Source: an uncultured Acidobacteriia bacterium
GTDB taxonomy: Bacteria; Acidobacteriota; Terriglobia; Bryobacterales; Bryobacteraceae
Reading direction: 5' to 3'
NCBI GenBank assembly: GCA_903929755.1
Contig: CAIYVZ010000052.1
Coordinates: 62,001-126,000, forward strand
Length of the DNA: 64,000 bases
Shown: positions 25,672-33,716 of the stretch, one piece after another
How positions within the stretch are numbered: the stretch's first letter is position 1
Layout: the number at the start of each line of letters is the position of its first letter
Notes under the pieces: generated by a model
Database searches by the model: none
The model's input: the letters and a program-made list of their open reading frames with translations, nothing else
Told to the model about the DNA's origin: nothing
Made by a program: the position numbers and the translations under genes

Positions 25672-27581
25672 TTGTAACTCCGCTGCGCCGGGTGCACGTA
25701 ATCGAATGCCAGAGGTTCCTTATTCAGGATTGGTTCGGTGTCCTGCCCGGCATATTCCCAGGCGGCCGCGTACTGGAAATTCTCGTCGTCGCGCATGGCT
25801 TCGCCTTCCTCGGTTTGGTATTCCTCGCGGAAGTGGCCCCCGCAGCTTTCATTGCGGTGCAGGGCGTCGCGACACATCAGTTCGCCGAGTTCCAGGAAAT
25901 CCGCCACTCGCCCGGCGTTTTCCAGTTGCTGGTTCAGGTCTTCGCCGGAGCCTGGAACGTTCACATTATTCCAGAACTCGTGGCGTAAACCCTGTATTTG
26001 GGTGATCGCGTTCGAGAGGCCCGCGGCATTGCGGCCCATGCCGCAGTTGTCCCACATGATTTTGCCGAGTTCGCGGTGATAAGAGGAAACGGTCCGCTTG
26101 CCCTTGATGGAGAGCATCTGGGCCACCAGGTCGTTCACCTCTTTGGTGACAGCCGCGAATTCGGGGGCGCTGGTGTCCACCTTCTCCAGTTTATTGGAGG
26201 CCAGATAGTTGCCGAGCGTATAGGGGATCACAAAATAGCCGTCGGAAAGGCCCTGCATGAGGGCACTGGCACCGAGGCGGTTGGCACCGTGGTCAGAGAA
26301 GTTGGCCTCGCCGAGCACGAACATGCCGGGGATGGTGCTCATCAGTTGGTAATCCACCCAAAGGCCGCCCATCGTGTAGTGGATGGCGGGGTAGATACGC
26401 ATGGGGGCGGTGTAGGGATCTTCGCCCGTAATACGGTTGTACATCTCAAACAGGTTGCCGTAGCGCTCTTCAATGGCGCTGCGGCCGAGCCGATTGATGG
26501 AATCTGCGAAGTCCAGGTACACGCCGAGGCCGGTTTCGCCCACGCCGCGGCCCTCGTCACAGACGGCCTTGGCGGCACGGGAAGCCACGTCACGGGGAAC
26601 CAGGTTCCCAAAGCTGGGGTAGCGGCGTTCCAGGTAGTAGTCGCGTTCGTTTTCGGGGATCTGGGAGGGAGCGCGTTTGTCACCGCCCTTGAGCGGCACC
26701 CAGATGCGACCGTCGTTTCGGAGCGACTCCGACATCAGCGTCAGCTTCGACTGGTAGTCGCCGGAAACCGGAATGCAGGTGGGGTGGATCTGCGTGAAGC
26801 AGGGGTTCGCGAAGGCTGCGCCGCGCTTGTGGGCGCGCCAGATAGCCGTACAGTTGGAACCCTTGGCATTCGTAGAGAGATAGAAGACATTACCGTAGCC
26901 ACCGGTGGCAAGGATGACGGCGTCGGCCGCGTGCGACTCAATCTGGCCGGTGACCAGGTTGCGGGTGACGATGCCGCGGGCCTTGCCATTGATGATGACA
27001 AGGTCCAGCATTTCGGTCCGCGTATACATTTTCACGCTGCCGGCGTCAACCTGGGCTTCCAGCGCCTGGTAGGCGCCGAGAAGGAGTTGCTGTCCTGTCT
27101 GGCCCCGGGCATAGAAAGTGCGGGAGACCTGCGCGCCGCCGAAGGAACGGTTGGCGAGCGCTCCGCCGTATTCGCGGGCGAACGGTACGCCCTGCGCAAC
27201 GCACTGGTCGATAATGTTGACCGAGTTCTGCGCCAGGCGGTAGACGTTATATTCGCGGGCACGGAAATCGCCGCCTTTTACGGTGTCGTAAAAGAGGCGG
27301 TAGATGCTGTCGCCGTCATTCTGGTAGTTCTTCGCGGCATTGATGCCGCCCTGCGCGGCGATGGAATGGGCGCGCCGGGGGGAATCCTGGAAGCAGAAGC
27401 ACTTCACGTTGTAGCCGAGTTCACCGAGCGACGCAGCGGCGGATCCGCCTGCGAGGCCGGAACCGACCACGATCACGCTGAACTTGCGCTTATTGGCCGG
27501 ATTCACCAGCTTCATGTCGAAGCGGGACTTGTCCCAGGCCTGCTCGATAGGACCCGATGGAATTCTGGAGTCGAGTTTCAT
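25668..27581 (-). CDS. sdhA: Succinate dehydrogenase/fumarate reductase flavoprotein subunit
   Basis: This 637-residue protein has the FAD-binding [20 protein letters not shown] at about 39-58, the flavin-attachment region [16 protein letters not shown] with its His, and the active-site segment [25 protein letters not shown] and [20 protein letters not shown] follow. It oxidises succinate to fumarate, or the reverse. The ATG at 27581 overlaps the sdhC stop (TAATG). A longer upstream frame to 27803 is sdhC sequence read in another frame. Confidence 0.96.
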   Translation of the reverse strand: MKLDSRIPSGPIEQAWDKSRFDMKLVNPANKRKFSVIVVGSGLAGGSAAASLGELGYNVKCFCFQDSPRRAHSIAAQGGINAAKNYQNDGDSIYRLFYDTVKGGDFRAREYNVYRLAQNSVNIIDQCVAQGVPFAREYGGALANRSFGGAQVSRTFYARGQTGQQLLLGAYQALEAQVDAGSVKMYTRTEMLDLVIINGKARGIVTRNLVTGQIESHAADAVILATGGYGNVFYLSTNAKGSNCTAIWRAHKRGAAFANPCFTQIHPTCIPVSGDYQSKLTLMSESLRNDGRIWVPLKGGDKRAPSQIPENERDYYLERRYPSFGNLVPRDVASRAAKAVCDEGRGVGETGLGVYLDFADSINRLGRSAIEERYGNLFEMYNRITGEDPYTAPMRIYPAIHYTMGGLWVDYQLMSTIPGMFVLGEANFSDHGANRLGASALMQGLSDGYFVIPYTLGNYLASNKLEKVDTSAPEFAAVTKEVNDLVAQMLSIKGKRTVSSYHRELGKIMWDNCGMGRNAAGLSNAITQIQGLRHEFWNNVNVPGSGEDLNQQLENAGRVADFLELGELMCRDALHRNESCGGHFREEYQTEEGEAMRDDENFQYAAAWEYAGQDTEPILNKEPLAFDYVHPAQRSYK

Positions 27582-28279
27582 TAGAGTCTTTCGAAGAATG
27601 GCGGCAGGATTCCGGTCAGGGCTGCCAGTGGCATAGACGCGAAGCCCGCAAAGTAAAGTATGCCGACAGCATTGGCAAATTTCTGAATGCGCGGCGAGTG
27701 TTTCGGGTGATTGAAGCCGAGAGACTGGAACATGCTCTGCACTCCGTGGCGAAGGTGGGTGCAAAGCAGGGCCATCGCAATAATGTACGCTGCGGAGACC
27801 CACCAGACGCGGAAGCCGAAGACCATGTTCGAATAGACATCCGTCTCAGAGAACTGAGGGTGCGCGGAGCCAACCGTCAGGTGCAGAAGGTGATAAACAA
27901 TGAAAGCCGCGATGGTGGGCCCGGAGAGGTACATGGTGCGCGAGGCCGCAGTGGAGGCGCTGTTGGCCTTCTTCGCGTAGGCGGTGGGGCGGGCCTTATT
28001 GTTGATGCGCGCCAGTTGAACCGTGGTCAGGATGTGGAGGCCCACGCAGGCGAGAAGCCCGAGTCGGGCTCCCCAGAGGATTTCCGGTACGCTTTTCAGC
28101 GCGGCGGCGTAGTGGTTAATCGCGTCCGGTCCGAGAAATACCTGCAGGTTGCCCAGCAGGTGAACGGTGACGAAAAGGTAAAGTGCTGCTCCGGTCGCGG
28201 CCATTACGGCTTTTTTGACGATTACGGATGAAAACAGCGAACGTGCTGAATTCGGTGGAGCTAGTGCGGCTGTACTCAT
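27581..28279 (-). CDS. sdhC: Succinate dehydrogenase cytochrome b subunit (single-anchor type)
   Basis: This 232-residue membrane anchor has five predicted helices. Candidate heme-ligand His residues lie in [29 protein letters not shown] and [13 protein letters not shown], as in the di-heme B-type anchors. It passes electrons to quinone. There is no sdhD gene, which is normal for this type. It is the first gene of sdhCAB; its TAA overlaps the sdhA ATG by one base. Confidence 0.92.
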   Translation of the reverse strand: MSTAALAPPNSARSLFSSVIVKKAVMAATGAALYLFVTVHLLGNLQVFLGPDAINHYAAALKSVPEILWGARLGLLACVGLHILTTVQLARINNKARPTAYAKKANSASTAASRTMYLSGPTIAAFIVYHLLHLTVGSAHPQFSETDVYSNMVFGFRVWWVSAAYIIAMALLCTHLRHGVQSMFQSLGFNHPKHSPRIQKFANAVGILYFAGFASMPLAALTGILPPFFERL

Positions 28280-28381
28280 GGCAGGGCTAGTATCAATCCT
28301 ACAATCTGACCTGTTGAGCCGGAAGGCCCGTTTGTATGAAATGGGTTACGGCGGCTGTTAGACAGGAGTGCGAGAGGCCAA

Positions 28382-28556
28382 TCAGGCGAAAATTGGACGC
28401 CTGCCACGCGGTGCGGGGACTGGGTCGCAGCACTGTTTGGCGGTGTTGAGCCAGAGTTCGACTGGTTCCTGTGCGTTGTGGCGGGCCGCTTTCTCGTCTG
28501 AGTTGCCCCAGTATCTTCGTTGCTCCGATAGATGATGACTTCGTATTTCGTAGCCG
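28382..28556 (-). pseudogene. hicB-family antitoxin remnant
   Basis: On the minus strand the start of a HicB domain is readable as TKYEVIIYRSNED (about 28556-28518). The end is readable in another frame as EKAARHNAQEPVELWLNTAK followed by DPVPAPRGRRPIFA and a TGA at 28384-28382. HicB antitoxins normally have about 20 residues between these parts (the strand containing a PELPGC-type motif); these are missing here and the frame shifts. No hicA toxin is recognisable alongside. The rest of the 28280-28645 gap holds no supported gene. Confidence 0.6.
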
Positions 28557-28645
28557 GTCCGCCCAAGCGGTTACTGAGGAGAACGGCACAAACTTGCCGA
28601 ACCTGGTACGGCCTGGCCTGAGTTTCATCGCGCTTCAAAGTTTAT

Positions 28646-29860
28646 CTACTGGACTGACAGGAAAATATTGTCCTGTGTTTGGCCGCCCGCGCCCGGGGTG
28701 ATTACTTGCAGGGCGTTGTCGCCGACCGGGAGGTTTGCCGGCACGGTGATGTTGATCTGGTAAAGGCCTGCACCGATGAGGCCCACATACGCCGCGTTTA
28801 CCAGATTGTTGTTGATCAGAACCTGAACGGGAAAGCCCTGCTGCACGCGTGCGGAACCGCTGAAGACCTTGCCGGCGGGCACTGCGGGATTTGTGGGGCC
28901 GAAACCTACTCCATAGAGAACCAGATTCTCCCCTTTCTTAACGGGGCGGGTGGCGTAGGTGAAGCGATTGGCGGGTCCGGCCAGGTCGTAGGTGCCGCCC
29001 CCGTAGGCGCCACCACCGTTGGGTGTCAGGATCACCGCCGCCGGGTATTTTGCGTCAAGCAGGCTCAGAGACGGTGCCGCCTGGTTGATCTGGACTTGGG
29101 CACTGACGGGACCGTTAGGTGTGCTGAGCGTGACGGTAGCGCATCCGCGCAGGGAATCGTCGGGAGCCTGCAGGTTGACCTGTCCGGGGCTGGTGAACCA
29201 AAAGAAGGCCGGTTTGCCGTTGATGGTGGCGGTCAGGCCGCCGAGGGTGGTGGGGATATCCGAACTCAGTCCGTCCCAGATAGTGGTTCCACTGGCGAGG
29301 TTCTTGCCGTAAATGGAGATCCACGAGCCGGGTTGAATCATGACTCGGGAGTGGCCCAACGGAACAACCCCGCTGGGATTGATAGACGGCGTCACGATGG
29401 GCTGGGCCGTAATAGTGCCGGTGAGAGTCACGGTAAGGTCAAAGTGGTCAAGGTTGGGAGCGGGGGTGCTGATTGCGATAGTACCTGTACCAGAGCCGCC
29501 TTTGCCGGCGTACTGGCCGGTGCCACCGGTGATCACGAACGTTCCGCTAACCTTTTCACCCTCCGAGAGGGGAATGAAGAGAGTCAGGTCGAGGCGGTCC
29601 CCATTGGCAATCGTAATTGTGACGGCTGCCTCGATGTTTCGATTGCAAATATCGTCGCCTGTATCGAAGACGTCCATTTTCAGCTGCGCGGGGCCGCCGG
29701 GAGTCATGGTAACTGCGCCGCTTCCGGTGAAATTGAAAGTGCTGTTGGGGGCAGGACCGAGTGTGGCCGGGCCGGTCAGGGTAAAAGGCGTGGTTTGGGC
29801 AAAGATAAGCGGGACGAAAACCAGTACGGTAAGCAAGGGCCTGAGGACTCGAAGTGACAT
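28646..29860 (-). CDS. Secreted protein with Solibacter C-terminal domain (TIGR03437)
   Basis: This 404-residue protein has a signal peptide (about 1-21) and a beta-rich N-terminal domain (about 22-155) with a FVITGGTGQYAGKGGSG stretch typical of allene-oxide-cyclase-like or dirigent-like barrels. From about 165 to the end it carries the TIGR03437 domain: GSWISIYGKNLASG, PGQVNLQAPDD, YPAAVILTPNG, GENLVLYGVGFGPTNP and IGAGLYQINITVP. The function is unknown and the location is probably outside the cell. It is divergent from the nitrate assimilation operon across 194 bp. Confidence 0.85.
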   Translation of the reverse strand: MSLRVLRPLLTVLVFVPLIFAQTTPFTLTGPATLGPAPNSTFNFTGSGAVTMTPGGPAQLKMDVFDTGDDICNRNIEAAVTITIANGDRLDLTLFIPLSEGEKVSGTFVITGGTGQYAGKGGSGTGTIAISTPAPNLDHFDLTVTLTGTITAQPIVTPSINPSGVVPLGHSRVMIQPGSWISIYGKNLASGTTIWDGLSSDIPTTLGGLTATINGKPAFFWFTSPGQVNLQAPDDSLRGCATVTLSTPNGPVSAQVQINQAAPSLSLLDAKYPAAVILTPNGGGAYGGGTYDLAGPANRFTYATRPVKKGENLVLYGVGFGPTNPAVPAGKVFSGSARVQQGFPVQVLINNNLVNAAYVGLIGAGLYQINITVPANLPVGDNALQVITPGAGGQTQDNIFLSVQ

Positions 29861-30054
29861 ATTGTGCTAATTTTAACACTCCCCCCCCCAACTTTCGCCG
29901 TAACATAACCTATCCTGACCTACTGCATTCAGTTTTTGAATTGGTCAAATCCGTACTTACCTCGTTAACCTCAAATCAGCCCCGCCACTGCTGCTGGGGT
30001 CTGCGCCACCCGGACCCAGCCCCGTCCACCTACCCCACCGGAAGGAGGACAACC

Positions 30055-31554
30055 GTGCTTTTACCGCTTCTCGAACGCGCCAGACTGGGCGATCCGCTTA
30101 CTCGCTATACGGATCCGGAATTTACCGCGCCTGAACTAACTGCCCTCATCCCCTGCTCGGTGCCTGCTCCGGGCGAGCAGTACCGCTTCCACTTCGACAT
30201 GACGAAGTGCATTGGTTGCCGTTGCTGTGAGGTGGCATGCAATGAACAGAACGGCAATCCGGCCGACTTGCGCTGGCGTCGTGTGGGTGAAATTGAAGGC
30301 GGCACGTACCCTTTCACGCAGCGCCACTATCTTTCCATGGGCTGCAATCATTGCGTGGATGCGGCCTGTCTGAAGGGCTGTCCGGTGGAGGCCTACACCA
30401 AGAGCGACCTGACGGGTCTGGTGCTGCACAGCGCCGATATCTGCATCGGCTGCCAGTACTGCACGTGGAATTGCCCCTATGGCGTGCCCCAGTATAATCC
30501 CGAGCGCGGCGTGGTGGGTAAGTGCGATATGTGCCACAACCGCCTGGCCGATGGCGACGAGCCAGCCTGCGTCAACGCCTGTCCGGAAGAAGCGATTCAG
30601 ATTGAAATCGTGAATATTGCGGCCTGGGTTGCGGATCATTCCACGGCGAACGCTCCGGGTCTGCCGCCCGCCCACGAGACGATTTCCACCACCCGCATTA
30701 CCTTGCCCGCGCAACTGGGGCCGGAACTGGAAAAGGCGGACCACACGCGGGTTCGGCCGGAACATCCGCACTGGCCGCTGGTGGTGATGCTGACGCTGAC
30801 CCAGCTTTCGGTGGGCGCTTTTGCGGGCCTTGCGCTGCTGGATGTGGCGCGCCCGATCGCAGCGATTGCTGCCTTGCTGGTGGCGTTTCTTTCGCTCGGG
30901 GCCTCTACGCTACACCTTGGCCGTCCGATACACGCATATCGCGCCATCAAGATGTGGAAACGCAGCTGGTTGAGCCGCGAAGTCCTGTTGTTCTCTCTGT
31001 TCGCCGGGAGTGCTTCGGCGTTTGCCGGCGCCACGCTCTTTGGTTTGCCTCGGGTGGCGGCGATCCCGACGGTGTTGCTGGGTTTGGCGGGTGTCACGGC
31101 CAGCGCCTTTATTTATCTGGTGCCAGCCCGTCCGGCCTGGAACAACTGGCATACTCTGGCTGACTTTCATCTGACGGGGCTGGTGCTGGGGCCGGCTTTC
31201 CTACGGGCTCTGGGTGTGAATGTTCCGGTGGCGCTGATCGCCTCGTTTGCCGCCCTGCAATTGTTCAACCAGGTTCTGAAGCTGCTGCGACTGGTGAGTT
31301 CGGAAGAATTCGAACTGCGCGCTTCGGCTCGCCTGCTGTCTCAGGATCTGAAACGGATTCTGGTGGCGAGGCTGGCGCTGCTGGTGATCGGCGGCATAGG
31401 GCTGACTCTGGCCGACTTCCCGATTCCGGCGCTCATTCTGGCGCTGGCCGGCGAACTGGCCGGACGTTATCTCTTCTTCGTTTCCGTGGTGCCGCGCAAT
31501 ATGGCGCTGCCATGGTTGACACAAGGGCGGCTGACACAAGGGAGGGCGGCATGA
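30055..31554 (+). CDS. Ferredoxin-type electron-transfer subunit fused to a DmsC-like membrane anchor
   Basis: This 499-residue protein starts at a GTG preceded by GGAAGGAGG (30040-30048). Residues about 45-210 are a DmsB/NrfC-like ferredoxin with four Cys clusters, starting CIGCRCCEVAC (52-62) and followed by CNHCVDAACLKGCPVEA, CIGCQYCTWNCPYGV and CDMC with CVNACPEE. Residues about 240-490 form around eight membrane helices of the DmsC anchor type (LHLGRPIHAYRAIKMWKRSW). It should pass electrons from menaquinol to the nitrate reductase encoded next; its stop overlaps that start as ATGA. The last residues hold a 15-bp duplication (LTQGR twice). Confidence 0.88.
   Translation: MLLPLLERARLGDPLTRYTDPEFTAPELTALIPCSVPAPGEQYRFHFDMTKCIGCRCCEVACNEQNGNPADLRWRRVGEIEGGTYPFTQRHYLSMGCNHCVDAACLKGCPVEAYTKSDLTGLVLHSADICIGCQYCTWNCPYGVPQYNPERGVVGKCDMCHNRLADGDEPACVNACPEEAIQIEIVNIAAWVADHSTANAPGLPPAHETISTTRITLPAQLGPELEKADHTRVRPEHPHWPLVVMLTLTQLSVGAFAGLALLDVARPIAAIAALLVAFLSLGASTLHLGRPIHAYRAIKMWKRSWLSREVLLFSLFAGSASAFAGATLFGLPRVAAIPTVLLGLAGVTASAFIYLVPARPAWNNWHTLADFHLTGLVLGPAFLRALGVNVPVALIASFAALQLFNQVLKLLRLVSSEEFELRASARLLSQDLKRILVARLALLVIGGIGLTLADFPIPALILALAGELAGRYLFFVSVVPRNMALPWLTQGRLTQGRAA
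31516..31545. repeat. 15-bp tandem duplication at the anchor C-terminus
   Basis: Two 15-bp units, 31516-31530 and 31531-31545, encode LTQGR twice and differ at two positions. In the second unit ACAAGGGCGG has become ACAAGGGAGG, giving a GGGAGGG ribosome binding site immediately before the nitrate reductase ATG at 31551. Confidence 0.85.
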
Positions 31555-33716
31555 ACTGGAAGCGACTCGCGGGCATCGACAATCTGAGCGAAGAGTACGC
31601 CTACGGCCAGGATCCGGTTCACGGTTACGTTTCGGCAAAGAAGATTGCCGACAAATGGGTGGCTACCACCTGTGGGTATTGTTCGGTCGGCTGCGGGATG
31701 CTGGTCGGGACCAAAGATGGTAAGGCGGTTGCGGTTCGGGGCAACCCGGAACACCCTGTCAATCTGGGCAAGCTTTGCCCGAAGGGTCTGTCCGAACACT
31801 ATACGCTACAGGCGAAGAGCCGGGCGACGAAGCCGCTGCTGAAACGCAACGGAAAATTCGAACCCATTTCATGGGATGCCGCACTGACCACCATGGTGGA
31901 GAAATTTCGCGGCGTTCAGGCGAAGTATGGCGCAGGCGCTCTGGGCGTTATCAGCACCGGACAGTTGGTGACGGAGGAATTTTACACGCTGGGCAAGCTG
32001 GTGCAGTTGGGGTTCGGGACTTCGAACTTCGACGGCAACACCACTCTCTGCATGGCCAGCGCTGTAGCTGGATACAAGCGCAGTTTTGGCAGCGACGGAC
32101 CACCGGGGTCTTATGCGGACCTGGAAACGGCCGACGTAATCCTGCTGATCGGCGCCAATGTCGCCGACAACCACCCGATTCTCTGCGGGCGGCTGGAGAA
32201 GAACAAGAAGGCGACGCTGATTGTCGCCGACCCTCGCGTGACCAAGACCGCGATGCTGGCCGATATCTTTCTGCCAGTGAAACCCCGGTCGGATATCGCG
32301 CTGCTGAACGGGATCGCCCACATATTGATACGCGATGGCCTGGTGAATCGCGCATACATTGAGGCTCACACCACCGGCTATGCGGAACTCTGCGCATTTC
32401 TGGAGAAGTTTACGCCCGAACACGTGGCTCAGGTGACGGGCCTGGGTGTGGAAACTATTGAGCGCGTGGCCATGCTGTACGGGCGCGCGAAAGCGGCAAC
32501 TATCGGCTGGACCATGGGCGTGAACCACTCCACGCAAGGCGCCGAGACGGTTAGCGCCATCAATAATCTTGCCCTGCTGACGGGAAATATCGGAAAGTCG
32601 GGCGCTTCGCCGTTCTCCATCACCGGGCAGTGCAACGCCATGGGGACGCGGGAAACCGGTTTCACCTCAGGGCTGCCTGGCTACCGGAAATTCGAGAGCG
32701 CAGAAGACCGGGAGGAATTGGCGGGAATCTGGAAAATTGATGTGGAGCGAATTCCGACAGCGAGGGGGTTGTCGTATCCCGACATTATTGAAGCTGCTCT
32801 TGCAAAGAAGGTTCGGGCGCTTTGGATCATCGCCACCAATCCGGTGGTTTCGTTTCCGAACTACGACGTTTTGATTCAGGCCTTTGAAAACCTGGAATTT
32901 CTGGTGGTTCAGGATGGCTTCCACCCGACCCCGACCACGGAACTGGCTGACCTGGTTCTTCCTGCCGCCGTATGGGGCGAAAAAGAGGGCACCTACACCA
33001 ACTCCGAACGCCGGGTCAGCAAGGTGAACAAAGCTGTGGAACCTCCCGGCGAAGCTCGCAGCGACTTTGACATCTTCGTCGCACTGGCGGACAAGTTGGG
33101 CGTTTGTGCCGAGATCTTCCCTGGCTGGACCTCAACCCGCGATGCATTTGAAGAGTGGAAAAAGGTATCTGCCGGACGCCTCTGTGACTACAGCGGCATG
33201 ACGTGGGAAGCCATTGAGCGCGAAGGCGGGATTCAGTGGGGCGGCGAACGCCTCTATGCCGACGGTCAGTTTGAGACGGTTGATGGCAAGGCAAAGCTGT
33301 TCAAAGTGGAATGTGAACCCTTCCCGGAGCAGCCGGGTGGCGGGTTCCCGCTGATATTGAACACAGGTCGCACTGTAGAGCACTGGCATACGCGGACCAA
33401 GACGGGCGAGGTTGCGATCCTGGACAGCATGTCGCCGCGTGCCTGGCTGGAAATGAACCCCCGGGACGCGAAGAAGCTGGGGTTGAAGATGCACGACGAG
33501 ATTTCGCTGGTTTCGCGCCGGAGCCGGGTGGATGCGATTGAACTGCGTCTTACCGAGATTGTGGCTCCGGGGCAGGTTTTTATGCCGTTTCACTTTGCGG
33601 AGACAAATGTCAACCGCGCCACGCAGAGCGCGTTCGACCCGATCTCGCGGGAACCAAATTACAAGCAGTGCGCAGTGCGGATTGAAAGAACGCCGAGTGC
33701 GGGGAGAGTGAATTGA
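31551..33716 (+). CDS. nasA: Assimilatory nitrate reductase catalytic subunit
   Basis: This 721-residue molybdopterin oxidoreductase has an N-terminal [4Fe-4S] site CGYCSVGC (41-48) with the fourth Cys in GKLCPKG (76). A Cys in NTTLCMASAVAGYKRSFGSD (167) is the likely Mo ligand, as in NarB/NasA/NapA enzymes. Further family motifs are GWTMGVNHSTQGAE and GQCNAMGTRETG. There is no Tat signal, so it is cytoplasmic and assimilatory rather than periplasmic NapA. The ATG has GGGAGGG upstream and overlaps the anchor gene by four bases. Confidence 0.93.
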   Translation: MNWKRLAGIDNLSEEYAYGQDPVHGYVSAKKIADKWVATTCGYCSVGCGMLVGTKDGKAVAVRGNPEHPVNLGKLCPKGLSEHYTLQAKSRATKPLLKRNGKFEPISWDAALTTMVEKFRGVQAKYGAGALGVISTGQLVTEEFYTLGKLVQLGFGTSNFDGNTTLCMASAVAGYKRSFGSDGPPGSYADLETADVILLIGANVADNHPILCGRLEKNKKATLIVADPRVTKTAMLADIFLPVKPRSDIALLNGIAHILIRDGLVNRAYIEAHTTGYAELCAFLEKFTPEHVAQVTGLGVETIERVAMLYGRAKAATIGWTMGVNHSTQGAETVSAINNLALLTGNIGKSGASPFSITGQCNAMGTRETGFTSGLPGYRKFESAEDREELAGIWKIDVERIPTARGLSYPDIIEAALAKKVRALWIIATNPVVSFPNYDVLIQAFENLEFLVVQDGFHPTPTTELADLVLPAAVWGEKEGTYTNSERRVSKVNKAVEPPGEARSDFDIFVALADKLGVCAEIFPGWTSTRDAFEEWKKVSAGRLCDYSGMTWEAIEREGGIQWGGERLYADGQFETVDGKAKLFKVECEPFPEQPGGGFPLILNTGRTVEHWHTRTKTGEVAILDSMSPRAWLEMNPRDAKKLGLKMHDEISLVSRRSRVDAIELRLTEIVAPGQVFMPFHFAETNVNRATQSAFDPISREPNYKQCAVRIERTPSAGRVN

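Noticed and set aside
25998-27584. 528-codon frame antisense to sdhA
   Set aside because: It mirrors the conserved flavoprotein sequence and has no start signal or domain of its own.
29881-29889. Run of nine C residues before the nitrate operon
   Set aside because: It lies outside coding sequence and about 165 bp from the GTG start, so phase variation of translation is not supported; it could also be a sequencing artefact.
29936-29948. TTGA-N5-TCAA inverted repeat upstream of the nitrate operon (FNR/CRP-like)
   Set aside because: FNR sites need a six-base centre between TTGA and TCAA; this has five, and no FNR-family gene is nearby. It may be chance.
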